This document shows, piece by piece, positions 1 to 7,842 of a stretch of DNA of 14,106 nt. The DNA is taken from the NCBI GenBank assembly GCA_045105775.1, contig JBGCDW010000256.1:1-14106 (forward strand), in the 5' to 3' direction. The notes beneath the pieces are model-generated. The model had not been told where the DNA came from and did not search any database. It saw nothing but the letters and a program-made list of their open reading frames with translations. The position numbers and the translations under genes were made by a program. Source of the DNA: Aureispira sp045105775 (GTDB lineage Bacteria; Bacteroidota; Bacteroidia; Chitinophagales; Saprospiraceae). Within the stretch, counting starts at the first letter, position 1; every line of letters starts with the position of its first letter.

Positions 1-150
1 GATGGCTTTTCCATCCTAATTCAATTTTTTTGGTCGGCGTAAATATACTGCTTTTCAATTGAAAAAACCAGATCAACTTCCCAATGGTCTCTTCTCACTT
101 CCCAATGATTGTCAGACTATTAACAAATTTTCATGCCATTAAAAACATAC

Positions 151-183
151 ATAAAAAAGCATCAACTTTTTTAGTTGATGCTT
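151..183 (-). terminator. Rho-independent terminator of the MoxR operon
   Basis: A perfect 11-bp inverted repeat (AAGCATCAACT at 157-167, AGTTGATGCTT at 173-183) encloses a 5-base loop. Read on the minus strand, the stem is followed by a run of six T (158-153). It lies 16 bases past the stop codon of the DUF5522 gene, so it most likely ends the whole leftward operon. Confidence 0.85.
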
Positions 184-198
184 AACAATTTACAGTAG

Positions 199-393
199 TT
201 ATTTTTTCTTATAAGCACAATGCTTACAGCCATTGCCACAACAGTAGCCCCGTTTTAAATGGTAATATTCTGTAAAAACATAAAACCCATTTTCTATGTA
301 GAAGTCTCTGCCTTCTACGAGAGATTCCGCTGCTTCTTGGTTGGTGCGCTGTTTTTCATTATCAGCTTTTTTATTTTTCAAGAATCCAAACAT
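199..393 (-). CDS. DUF5522 family small cysteine-rich protein
   Basis: A 64-residue protein with no signal peptide or membrane segment. The first half is charged and probably flexible (many K, N, E and Q up to about residue 27). The second half carries the family signature: GRDFYIENG, then VFTEYYHLKRGYCCGNGC, then KHCAYKKK. The CC-x3-C-x2-C cluster (CCGNGCKHC) could bind a metal; this is inference, because the family has no established function. It lies 34 bases after the MoxR stop and just before the operon terminator, so it is probably co-transcribed with the MoxR gene. Whether it is a functional partner or a passenger cannot be told from the sequence. The family is usually a short stand-alone protein like this one, so it looks complete. 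Confidence 0.85.
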   Translation of the reverse strand: MFGFLKNKKADNEKQRTNQEAAESLVEGRDFYIENGFYVFTEYYHLKRGYCCGNGCKHCAYKKK

Positions 394-427
394 AAACCAT
401 TGATAATTTATTAAGGTACAATACTGG

Positions 428-1411
428 TTATCTTGGCACTTCTACTTTTGCAATAATATCTTTGATTACATCTTGTACATCTAAGCCCTCCATTTCGCGC
501 TCTGGTGTCAGAATAATTCTATGGTTGAGTACTGGATAAGCTACATACTGAATATCATCAGGTGTCACAAAATCACGTCCATTGATCGCGGCTACCGCCT
601 TAGCCCCTTGCATAATGGCCAAAGAGGCACGTGGAGAAGCCCCAAGGAATAAATCGCCATTATTACGCGTATTGTGAATCAATGCAGCAATGTAGTCTAA
701 TAATTCATCTTTGATGTGAATTTTTTCTACCAGTTCTTGGCAGCGTTTTATTTCTGCTGCATTGAGTACGGCACGTACTTTTTCTACCTGACGTTTGTTG
801 AAATCATCACGGAAACGACGTAAAATGAGTTTTTCTTCCTCTAGCTGTGGATAATGGAGTTGAATTCTGAACAAAAAACGGTCTAATTGTGCTTCTGGCA
901 ACTTATACGTTCCTTCTTGCTCAATAGGGTTTTGGGTAGCAATGACCATAAATGGAAACGCCATTTTGTAGGTTTTTCCATCTACTGTTACTTGCTTTTC
1001 TTCCATTACCTCAAACAACGACGCTTGTGTCTTGGCTGGTGCTCTATTGATTTCGTCAATCAAAACCATATTGGAGAATATTGGTCCTTTATTGAAGGTA
1101 AATTCTGCCATTTTCATGTTATACACACTCGTACCTGTCACATCTGAAGGCATCAAGTCAGGCGTAAATTGTATCCGTGAAAACTCCACACTTAAGGTTT
1201 GCGCCAACAACTTAGAAGCTAGGGTTTTGGCTACTCCTGGTACGCCTTCCAAGAGCACATGGCCTCCTGCAAAAATCGAAACCATAATCAACTCTATCAA
1301 GTCATCTTGTCCGATGATAATTTTCTGTACTTCGTTGCGTACGCGATCAACCGTTTCTTGGATATTGGCTACGGAAGCATTATCATCTCCCCAAGCATAA
1401 TTTTCACTCAT
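428..1411 (-). CDS. MoxR family AAA+ ATPase
   Basis: A 327-residue AAA+ ATPase of the MoxR type (AAA_3 domain plus C-terminal AAA lid), normal length for the family. Visible motifs are Walker A GVPGVAKT (56-63), Walker B VLIDE followed by INRAP (116-124), sensor 1 ATQNP (158-162), the arginine-finger region LPEAQLDRF (171-179) and sensor 2 GASPRAS (257-263), so ATP hydrolysis should be intact. MoxR ATPases usually act as chaperone-like remodellers together with vWA-domain partners, often DUF58 proteins. Here the gene follows DUF4350 by 86 bases within the leftward operon, but the expected DUF58 gene is about 7 kb away at 8612-9964. The start codon has an A/T-rich leader without a Shine-Dalgarno sequence, typical of the phylum. 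The neighbours (SpoIIM, DUF4129, DUF4350) argue against the Bat aerotolerance operon. Confidence 0.96.
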   Translation of the reverse strand: MSENYAWGDDNASVANIQETVDRVRNEVQKIIIGQDDLIELIMVSIFAGGHVLLEGVPGVAKTLASKLLAQTLSVEFSRIQFTPDLMPSDVTGTSVYNMKMAEFTFNKGPIFSNMVLIDEINRAPAKTQASLFEVMEEKQVTVDGKTYKMAFPFMVIATQNPIEQEGTYKLPEAQLDRFLFRIQLHYPQLEEEKLILRRFRDDFNKRQVEKVRAVLNAAEIKRCQELVEKIHIKDELLDYIAALIHNTRNNGDLFLGASPRASLAIMQGAKAVAAINGRDFVTPDDIQYVAYPVLNHRIILTPEREMEGLDVQDVIKDIIAKVEVPR

Positions 1412-1497
1412 GTTTGCTATTTTTAAAAATTCTCAGCAGCGTATTTTGCTGTGAAAAGGCATTTGTTTTAATATTGGTTTTCTTATCTTAATTTATT

Positions 1498-2889
1498 CTA
1501 CACCTTTGCTTCATTGGCTTTCTGATACTCATTAGCGGCCGTATGAAAACGCTCAATCAATAAGTAAAAATTATTGAGCATTTGAGCCGTTATATCTGTA
1601 TTGGGCTTTTGCATCAGTTGGCGCAAACGATTATATTCTACAAAAATATCATTTACAATTTTACGATCCACCCTTGCGCGCACGGCTATACGATCAATTA
1701 AGCGATCATCCATCTCTCGGGTGACCAAGTGGTAACGCTGACGAAGATGTGCCAAGAACAAGTGCATTTGCTTTTTGATAATGCTCTTGTGATCTTGCTG
1801 TTGAAAATACAAACGTCCAATGGTTTCAATAAACTCCAATGAGGTATTTCTATTGGCCTCCAAAATTGGAATAATACGTTGACGGCGTTTGGCTCCAAAT
1901 AGAACATAAATCAATCCCAAGGCTAAAGCCATATACCAACTCCAACGCAAAGCCGGTTGTGCAAAAATATACTCCAATGGAGATTGTGCGGCTACCTTAG
2001 GTAGCATTTTTCGGCTATCTTTTCTCTTGCTAGGCAACACTATACTTTGGCGATCCCAATATAGGGTTTTGTCTAGAATGTGAGAGAAAATATAATTGCT
2101 ATATTCAAACCCTACACTATCTACCAAATACATATTGGTAAACATAATTGGATTGGTATGAAAATAAAAATATCCATCGCCTACTCTCATACGTACAAAG
2201 TTAGCAAACTCTTCCTCCTTTTTATCACTGCCATTGGCAAGAGATTTAAAGGTTCCTAACTTGGCCAACGCATATTCTCGCACGGGCTTATCCCCATAAT
2301 AATTGTAATCATCCTCAGGACGGGTATCACAAAACGCAGCCTCTGGAATATAGTTCCAACTTCTATTCTCTACATAATTCAAATTCAAGTAATTAAAACT
2401 ATAATAACTCTTGGTCATATCAGGGTGTAATAAGGCTGACATAACTTGTGGGCGATAAATAGTTGGATTATTTTTTCCTTGCCAAGTGGTTTTTCCCCCA
2501 CAATCCTCTGGATAAAGCAACAGCTCTGCCAAACTATCGGGAATATTAGGCGCAATGATAAACACTTCGCCGCCCGCTCGAACATAATCGCGCAAGTACC
2601 AAGCTTCATCCTCTGTATACCGAGGTGCTCTGCTACTCAAATACAAGTAACTGGTATTGGCCGCCTCTTGAACATCTAGTGTCAGAGTCTTGTCCAAACG
2701 ATCTTCCATAACCTGCAAATCAAACTGGTGCTCTAACAAGTCGTACAAAATACGTGCATCGTAAGGCTTATTGCCATCCGTGGTGTATTTTTCTTGCCAA
2801 TACTGCGGGTCTGCTTGGTTTTGGGCAAAAAAAGCAATCAATCCCAACAACACCAAAGCACCAACTATTAAAGGAGCAAATTTATTCAT
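1498..2889 (-). CDS. DUF4350 domain membrane protein
   Basis: A 463-residue protein with an N-terminal membrane anchor (about residues 4-22), a large extracytoplasmic domain, a second membrane helix (about 316-332) and a cytoplasmic C-terminal tail of about 130 residues. The DUF4350 region is recognised from KPYDARILYDLLEH (41-54) and the following strand YLYLSSRAPRYTEDE (81-95) with LRDYVRAGGEVFIIAP (99-114). This resembles the GIFT/class I glutamine-amidotransferase-like fold without an obvious catalytic triad, so a sugar- or ligand-binding role is plausible but inferred. The tail holds the conserved stretch FIETIGRLYFQQQDH and a basic helix. The gene starts 5 bases after the DUF4129 stop, so translation is probably coupled. 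In other Bacteroidota it recurs between DUF4129 and MoxR, and its tail could contact the ATPase. Confidence 0.88.
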   Translation of the reverse strand: MNKFAPLIVGALVLLGLIAFFAQNQADPQYWQEKYTTDGNKPYDARILYDLLEHQFDLQVMEDRLDKTLTLDVQEAANTSYLYLSSRAPRYTEDEAWYLRDYVRAGGEVFIIAPNIPDSLAELLLYPEDCGGKTTWQGKNNPTIYRPQVMSALLHPDMTKSYYSFNYLNLNYVENRSWNYIPEAAFCDTRPEDDYNYYGDKPVREYALAKLGTFKSLANGSDKKEEEFANFVRMRVGDGYFYFHTNPIMFTNMYLVDSVGFEYSNYIFSHILDKTLYWDRQSIVLPSKRKDSRKMLPKVAAQSPLEYIFAQPALRWSWYMALALGLIYVLFGAKRRQRIIPILEANRNTSLEFIETIGRLYFQQQDHKSIIKKQMHLFLAHLRQRYHLVTREMDDRLIDRIAVRARVDRKIVNDIFVEYNRLRQLMQKPNTDITAQMLNNFYLLIERFHTAANEYQKANEAKV

Positions 2890-2894
2890 GCTGT

Positions 2895-3608
2895 TTATTT
2901 TATGGATTGTAGTAAATTATTAAAATCAATGCGCACTTCCTCAAATTGTCCACTATCAAAAGCCATATTACTATACCAAACATACTCAAAAACACGCGTA
3001 ACGCTCTTGAATGCCTTGAGTTGAGGATATTGTTTTCGGCGCAATTCTCTCAGATATTGTCCGTTGGTTTTATCGCGTTTCCAATCTATAATCCCCTTTG
3101 CTGCCAATTCTTTGATAATCGCCAAATAATACAAACGTATGGCTAGGCGATAATCTTTTTGTTGAAGCGATTGAGCCAAGAAACCTTCTACGTCTGCTTC
3201 TTGCAGATTGGTTTCAATATCCTTGAGGGCAATAGGGCGACGATGCTCTATTGGTTTATTAATTAGAATGGCATTGCCTGCAACCGCTTTGTAGATGACA
3301 AAAATGAGGAGCAATACGGCAATAAATAATAATAGACTGCGCGCACTAAATACTGTTGAGGGATTGGTCCTGGGTTGAATAGGTGTAGAATTATTAACCT
3401 GCTTAGGGATTTTTTTCACCTGTGGCTTGGTCGAAAATTTCATATCCTTAGCCGTCTTCTGCCAAACATTGGCATCAAAAACTTGCGTTCGCAAACGTTC
3501 TTGTTGGTAGGATTGGGTCGCATCGTTTTCTTGTGCCCGTACAACAGACTGCCCCAGCAACAACCAAAGCGTCAAACAACAAAGGAGTATTTGATAATTT
3601 ATTTTCAT
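2895..3608 (-). CDS. DUF4129 domain membrane protein
   Basis: A 237-residue protein. Residues 1-25 form a signal peptide or first membrane segment ending VVRAQ. An extracytoplasmic linker follows (about 27-88), then a strong membrane helix (about 91-110, SLLLFIAVLLLIFVIYKAVA) and a cytoplasmic DUF4129 domain. Family landmarks are DYRLAIRLYYLAIIKELAAKG (142-162) with WKRDKTNGQYL (166-176), and YVWYSNMAFDSGQFEEV (199-215). In many bacteria DUF4129 is fused to the C-terminus of transglutaminase-like TgpA proteins; here it stands alone. It lies 21 bases after the SpoIIM gene and 5 bases before DUF4350, a tight operon arrangement. The molecular role is not established; a membrane adaptor in the MoxR system is inference. 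Confidence 0.88.
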   Translation of the reverse strand: MKINYQILLCCLTLWLLLGQSVVRAQENDATQSYQQERLRTQVFDANVWQKTAKDMKFSTKPQVKKIPKQVNNSTPIQPRTNPSTVFSARSLLLFIAVLLLIFVIYKAVAGNAILINKPIEHRRPIALKDIETNLQEADVEGFLAQSLQQKDYRLAIRLYYLAIIKELAAKGIIDWKRDKTNGQYLRELRRKQYPQLKAFKSVTRVFEYVWYSNMAFDSGQFEEVRIDFNNLLQSIK

Positions 3609-3628
3609 AATAACAACACGTTAACTGT

Positions 3629-5515
3629 TTAGTTTTCTTGTTCCATACCATAAGAAATCTTGCGCTTACCTATCTTTGGAATAGCGGACAATAAGCTATC
3701 TGCTTCCTTGATTTCTTTAAAACTATGGAAAGCCATATTCATTACAACGGCAATTAGTGGTAATAAAAAGGATAATAAAAAGGTATAAACAAAAATGTAA
3801 AATCCTTGCTTCACCATTAAAATATCTTCTATAGGAAATAAATTTACAATTACTCCCAAATAAAAACCCGCCAAAGGTGCGGTAGCCATAAAGATGAAGA
3901 TCGTACACATCCCTATAATAATAAAGTAGGCTCCCATCATCACCATCCAGTTGCCTCCTAGTACTTTGAATACACGCCCCAAGGCACTTACAGGATTGAT
4001 GTTCTCATTAAAAGTAGCCACCAACCACATCAATACAATAGGGGCACCAAGAATTAACAAGAAAAGCCCAACACCTTCTTCGGCCATCATCACTACTGAG
4101 CCTAGTAAGCCCATTCCCAAAACGGTGGAAATAATCGTATTAATGAAAAAAGAAGGGCGATAACTCAACTCTTTCTTTTGTACTATTTTGACGGCCTGTT
4201 GAGACAAGAATAAAGCCGTGTACACAGAGATCGTAAAGCCAATAAAAAAGAGTAGGACAAACAATTCGTGTCTACTAGAAAATAGTTGATAAAGGTTCTC
4301 TACCGTGTATTCTACCAAGAAGAAGGCAATTTCAAAAGGATTTTCTACACTCTCCAAGGTCTTAAAACGATATACATCATCTCCCAACAGCATAATAGTG
4401 GTCATCAGCGTAGCAATACCCACTGCCAAAATCCCAATAGGCTTGATAAATTTTCTATAGGCAATAAAAGCATCACTAAAAATCTGAGGAGTAGTTTTTA
4501 TTTGGTTGTATTGAATGTCGAGTTGCTGGGCTGGCGGTAATTTTACATCTCCAATAAAAGAGATAAAGCCTTTTTGTGCCTTGAGATAGGGATAAATAAC
4601 GTAGTAACTGATAATAAAGGCAAAAGAGCCAAAAATAACAATACCACGTATAATGTAAGACGCTTCTGTATAGCGCGTAATAAAGCCTTCTATGAAGGCC
4701 GCTAAAATAATAAGCGGTACTACTGTTAATAAAATTAGCAACCCACGCCGAGCAGATAATTGTAAGCTCTGCAATCGAGTGAGTGTCTTTGGAAACACCA
4801 AACCACTGCCCAATGTCAATCCTGCTGCGCCTGCAATAATGATACAAGAAATTTCAATGGCGCCATGCATCCAAATAGTAAAAAAAGAATCCATATAGAT
4901 GCCTTCCCTAATAAATAGATACTGAAAGGTGCCCAGCATGATCCCATTCTGTATCAATACAAACAAAGACCCAACCCCAAAAATCAGCCCCAGTGCAAAA
5001 CACCATATAGACACCCTCAGATTGTTGAAGGCTATCCTCAAAAACATTTCTTGTTGGTTGGGATCTTGATAAACGGCCATTGGATTGCCATTCTCAATAT
5101 TACTCATCGTCATATCAATGTACTCATCCCCCAAAATAACCCGTGGAAATTCACTATCCATGTACGTAGAGAATACCCCAATAATGGTGGCTCCAATAAA
5201 TACAGCCAATGCCAACAAAAAAGAACGACGCGATTCGTAAATAATCTGTGGTACGGTTTCTTTCCAGAAATTCAGTACACGAGAAAGACGACCACGTCTA
5301 TTTTTATAAACATTGTAAAAAACCTTTTGAGCAATGTTATTGAGATAAACTCGCACCGAACGATTGGGATAAAACGTTCTGGAATAAGACAAATCATCTG
5401 TAATTTCTACAAACTGATCACTCAATTCATCAGGGTTGACATAGCCGCCCCCTAGATTGCGTTCAAATTTGGCCCATTTTTCTTTATTTTGCTCTATGAA
5501 ATGAGTTTCGCGCAT
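3629..5515 (-). CDS. SpoIIM-type membrane protein with a long C-terminal multi-pass extension
   Basis: A 628-residue polytopic membrane protein, first gene of the leftward operon. Residues 1-320 match the stage II sporulation protein M (SpoIIM) family. There is a cytoplasmic N-terminus with WAKFERNLGG and an FVEITDDLSYSRTFYP motif (36-50), a helix near 98-117, and the hallmark MHGAIEISCIIIAGAAGLTLG (216-236). Bacteroidota SpoIIM homologues are normally about 320 residues, so the second half (about 345-628) is an addition. It holds roughly six further hydrophobic segments (358-377, 417-436, 455-475, 480-500, 525-547, 571-593) and ends in a basic cytoplasmic tail. I do not recognise this half with certainty; it may be a membrane protein that is a separate gene elsewhere. 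No sporulation is implied, since SpoIIM homologues are widespread in non-sporulating bacteria beside MoxR and RDD genes. Confidence 0.88.
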   Translation of the reverse strand: MRETHFIEQNKEKWAKFERNLGGGYVNPDELSDQFVEITDDLSYSRTFYPNRSVRVYLNNIAQKVFYNVYKNRRGRLSRVLNFWKETVPQIIYESRRSFLLALAVFIGATIIGVFSTYMDSEFPRVILGDEYIDMTMSNIENGNPMAVYQDPNQQEMFLRIAFNNLRVSIWCFALGLIFGVGSLFVLIQNGIMLGTFQYLFIREGIYMDSFFTIWMHGAIEISCIIIAGAAGLTLGSGLVFPKTLTRLQSLQLSARRGLLILLTVVPLIILAAFIEGFITRYTEASYIIRGIVIFGSFAFIISYYVIYPYLKAQKGFISFIGDVKLPPAQQLDIQYNQIKTTPQIFSDAFIAYRKFIKPIGILAVGIATLMTTIMLLGDDVYRFKTLESVENPFEIAFFLVEYTVENLYQLFSSRHELFVLLFFIGFTISVYTALFLSQQAVKIVQKKELSYRPSFFINTIISTVLGMGLLGSVVMMAEEGVGLFLLILGAPIVLMWLVATFNENINPVSALGRVFKVLGGNWMVMMGAYFIIIGMCTIFIFMATAPLAGFYLGVIVNLFPIEDILMVKQGFYIFVYTFLLSFLLPLIAVVMNMAFHSFKEIKEADSLLSAIPKIGKRKISYGMEQEN

Positions 5516-5945
5516 AGCCAGTTCTATTCTTAATTCACCAATGAGAATTAGTGGGTAAGTAGTAAGGTTTAGTTAGAAGAGCGGCACTCAATCGGCTACT
5601 CTTGTTAAACAACTTGATTTAAAGCCAGAAAATTCATTTTTCATCAAAAATGTTTTTCTAAAGGTATGCAGTAAGTTGTTTTTTTATTCAAAAGTTATTC
5701 TCCAAAACTTCTATTATTGGCCTAACAAGATAGTTAAGTTTCTTTTTTTTTTGTAATACAACCCTTGCTTTTCTAGTAGATGCCGCATTCTTTGTGTATT
5801 TGGGAGCAATTCTACCCCCATCAAAAACATCTATGTGTTTTTTGTTGAGCACTTCTTGGAGAAACGCCCGTTGATTTGGAACGTTTTTAATAAAAATTCG
5901 GTACTTTTAACAGCTTTGTTTAATCAATAAGGACTCTTAACCATT
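5516..5945. other. Divergent intergenic region between the SpoIIM operon and RDD
   Basis: These 430 bases separate two divergent genes of the same functional set, so both promoters should lie here. No convincing gene is visible. Present are a 6-bp inverted repeat TAATTC/GAATTA (5531-5550) in the leader of the SpoIIM gene, a 7-bp hairpin CATTTTT/AAAAATG (5635-5652) nested inside a 9-bp inverted repeat AAACAACTT/AAGTTGTTT (5607-5615 and 5673-5681), and a long T tract near 5741-5753. A short ATG-initiated frame of 22 codons at about 5780 lacks support. Confidence 0.6.
5875..5909 (+). promoter_or_regulatory. Candidate promoter of the RDD gene
   Basis: TACTTTTA (5902-5909) matches the Bacteroidota -7 consensus TAnnTTTG except at the last base. 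A TTTG (5875-5878) stands 23 bases upstream, slightly longer than the usual spacing of about 19-21. Transcription would begin near 5915, giving a leader of about 30 bases. This is a motif match only. Confidence 0.3.
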
Positions 5946-6677
5946 ATGAAAACGATAGAAATCAATACAGCACAAAAGGTTACGATTCAATATGAATTGG
6001 CCAGTTTGGGCAATCGCTTTTTGGCGTATCTCATTGATGCCATTGTAGTAGGTATTGCCTTGGCATTTTTGTCGGTACTTGGCGAGGCGGCTACAGAAAC
6101 ACGCTCTGGGATGACTTTGTTTACTTATTTGGTCATTATTCCCTGCTTTATGTTTTATACCTTGCTCTCAGAAATTTTCATGCACGGGCAGACCATTGGA
6201 AAACGTACTATGGGTCTTAAAGTGGTCAAACTCAATGGAGATGCACCCAGCAGCCACGATTATGTCATGCGTTGGATGTTTCGTATTGTAGATTATTGGT
6301 TATCGCTAGGTTCGGTTGGAGCACTCCTCATTAATGCTTCTCCCAAGAGTCAACGTCTAGGAGGACTTTTGTCAGGCACCACGGTTATCCGAACAACAGC
6401 ACAACGCAATTTCTCCCTCAATGATATTCTCAAAATTTCGACCCTAGATACCTACGAACCCAGCTACACGGCTATTCGCCAGTTTAGCGAGCAAGATATG
6501 CTCTTCATCAAACGGGTATTGGAGCGCGAACGCCGCCACCCCAATACTGCCCACAAAAAAGCAGTCAGCGAATTGGCCCAACATGTAGCCGAGCAATTGC
6601 ACATTGATCGTCCGCCCAAAGATCACAACAAATTCTTACGCACCCTTATCAATGATTACATTGTATTGACGCGGTAG
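5946..6677 (+). CDS. RDD family membrane protein
   Basis: A 243-residue integral membrane protein. The RDD domain spans about residues 14-150: NRFLAYLIDAIVVG (23-36) carries the first Arg and Asp, TIGKRTMGLKVVKLNG (83-98) is the conserved loop, RWMFRIVDYW (109-118) carries the later Arg and Asp, and SPKSQRLGGLLSGTTVI (132-148) closes the domain. About 95 residues of soluble, charged, probably cytoplasmic C-terminal extension follow, including YEPSYTAIRQFSEQD; such a tail is common in Bacteroidota RDD proteins. It is transcribed divergently from the SpoIIM gene, and this pairing recurs in the MoxR/DUF58 set. Some RDD proteins act as ion or proton antiporters, but transport here is only a possibility. 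Its stop codon lies inside the palindrome at 6673-6708. Confidence 0.93.
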   Translation: MKTIEINTAQKVTIQYELASLGNRFLAYLIDAIVVGIALAFLSVLGEAATETRSGMTLFTYLVIIPCFMFYTLLSEIFMHGQTIGKRTMGLKVVKLNGDAPSSHDYVMRWMFRIVDYWLSLGSVGALLINASPKSQRLGGLLSGTTVIRTTAQRNFSLNDILKISTLDTYEPSYTAIRQFSEQDMLFIKRVLERERRHPNTAHKKAVSELAQHVAEQLHIDRPPKDHNKFLRTLINDYIVLTR

Positions 6678-6708
6678 TATGGGCGTAAAGCATTACGCCC
6701 ATACTACC
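6673..6708. repeat. Perfect 16-bp palindrome overlapping the RDD stop codon
   Basis: GGTAGTATGGGCGTAA (6673-6688) and its exact reverse complement (6693-6708) flank the loop AGCA. The stop codon TAG of the RDD gene (6675-6677) is within the left arm. There is no T tract directly after it, so on its own it is not a classical terminator. It is GC-richer than its surroundings and looks like a REP-type palindromic element or the first half of a double transcription barrier. Confidence 0.85.
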
Positions 6709-6711
6709 TGG

Positions 6712-6766
6712 GTTCATTGGTAGGTGCACAAAATTTTGTGCATCTACCAATGAACGGCTATTTTTC
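6712..6766. terminator. Long hairpin, probable bidirectional terminator between convergent genes
   Basis: Two 22-base arms (6712-6733 and 6734-6755) are complementary with a single G-T wobble and almost no loop; the centre is the alternating CACAAAATTTTGTG. On the plus strand five T follow at 6762-6766, after a short GGCTA. The stop codon of the leftward oxidoreductase gene (6744-6746) lies in the right arm. It should block read-through in both directions. Both this hairpin and the previous one carry GGTAG in the outer part of the stem, which hints at related mobile palindromes. Confidence 0.75.
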
Positions 6767-7769
6767 CGATGGATTTTCTTCCCTGTAAGAAATTGTGGGC
6801 TTTGGTCAATTCCTCTACAGGGAATTTTCCGCCTACCGTGGGGTTTAGAATGCCTGCTGCTGTCATGTTCACCACTTCCTGAATACAGTGTTGCAACGCA
6901 TCGGGACGCTCATCTGCTACACGCAGCATATTCACTCCAATTACGCCTTGAGACTTTAATAACAATTCTACAATAGGCATAAAACCAAACCCAAATACCA
7001 ACTTTAAATCTTTAAAGATATTTTTGCCAGAGCCTGAACGACTCGCCGCCCCAAAACAAATAACTCGGCCTGTTCCTTGGGTAAGCAGTTTGCGTGCTTT
7101 TTTTACAGCCTTACCGCCCAAACTATCAAACACCACATCTAGTCCTTTGTCTCCTCGCTCCTTCTTGATGTAATCATAAAAATCAATTTTATTATAATTG
7201 ATCGGATGATCTACGCCCAACTTACGCAAATAATCAAGCTTTTCGTCTGAACCTGCTGTTCCATATACAATACAACCTCGATGCTTGGCCAATTGTACCA
7301 ATGCTGTGCCTACGCCACCAGCAGCTGCCTGAATCAATATATGCTCTCCTTGGTGCAATCGCGTGACATACTCCGCACAAAAATACGCCGTTCCGTACTG
7401 GGTCGCCAAAGCTGTCGCCACCGCATAGTCCATATCTTCAGGAATAACAGCCGCCGCCCTAGCATCGGCCACCGCATATTCTGCATACGCCCCAAAGCGC
7501 GTCAGCGAAACCACCCGTTGACCTACCTCAAATCCCTGTACCGCGCTTCCTACCGCATGCACACGCCCAACGACTTCATAGCCTATTACCGTAGGCAAAG
7601 GCGGGCAATCTTGGTAAATCCCTTGTCGAGCCATTACATCAGCAAAGTTGAGCCCAAAGGCTTCTACCTTGACACAGATTTCATTGGCTTGAGCTTTGGG
7701 TATTTCTTTTTCTTGAATTTCAAAGGCTACTTCTGGAGTGCCAAATTTTTTGAGTACGACTGCGCGCAT
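6744..7769 (-). CDS. Zinc-independent quinone oxidoreductase / VAT-1-like MDR protein
   Basis: A 341-residue medium-chain dehydrogenase/reductase. It begins MRAVVLKKFG, has the quinone-oxidoreductase signature NFADVMARQGIYQDCPPLP then GYEVVG (41-68), a Rossmann NADPH-binding motif AAAGGVG (148-154), YGTAGSDEKL (169-178) and NYNKIDF, and ends LQGRKSIGKIAVHW. No catalytic zinc-binding Cys/His set is present, placing it with NADPH-dependent quinone or enone reductases near the VAT-1 group. The frame is open for 70 more codons upstream, but those residues overlap the zinc-ribbon gene and lack family similarity, so the start MRAVV at 7769 is chosen. Its gene follows the zinc-ribbon gene by 73 bases on the same strand, with a weak terminator between them. 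Probable cytoplasmic redox housekeeping, unrelated to the MoxR set. Confidence 0.93.
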   Translation of the reverse strand: MRAVVLKKFGTPEVAFEIQEKEIPKAQANEICVKVEAFGLNFADVMARQGIYQDCPPLPTVIGYEVVGRVHAVGSAVQGFEVGQRVVSLTRFGAYAEYAVADARAAAVIPEDMDYAVATALATQYGTAYFCAEYVTRLHQGEHILIQAAAGGVGTALVQLAKHRGCIVYGTAGSDEKLDYLRKLGVDHPINYNKIDFYDYIKKERGDKGLDVVFDSLGGKAVKKARKLLTQGTGRVICFGAASRSGSGKNIFKDLKLVFGFGFMPIVELLLKSQGVIGVNMLRVADERPDALQHCIQEVVNMTAAGILNPTVGGKFPVEELTKAHNFLQGRKSIGKIAVHW

Positions 7770-7800
7770 AGTATGATTGATTTTTGTTTGTTTGGGGCAT

Positions 7801-7837
7801 AAAAGTAAAAAGCCCTCTAGGAAAGATAGGACTTTTT
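7801..7837 (-). terminator. Imperfect terminator after the zinc-ribbon gene
   Basis: AAAAAGCCCT (7807-7816) pairs with AGGACTTTTT (7828-7837) with one C-A mismatch and an 11-base loop. On the minus strand it is followed by a T-rich tract (7811 down to 7801). It lies just after the zinc-ribbon stop codon and could partly separate that gene from the oxidoreductase. The stem is A/T-rich and weak. Confidence 0.4.
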
Positions 7838-7842
7838 GCGAC

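Noticed and set aside
76..107. An 11-bp direct repeat ACTTCCCAATG at 76-86 and 97-107
   Set aside because: Only two copies and no associated structure or gene; likely chance or minor local duplication.
4476..5455. Open frames of over 120 codons on both strands within the SpoIIM gene
   Set aside because: They sit inside a clearly coding membrane protein and have implausible composition rich in Tyr, Cys, His and Arg.
5780..5848. A 22-codon ATG-initiated frame in the divergent spacer
   Set aside because: Too short, with Cys/His-rich random-looking composition and no ribosome binding signal.
7281..7802. A 173-codon open frame on the plus strand
   Set aside because: It lies opposite the well-supported oxidoreductase gene and has no recognisable domain; it is a shadow frame.
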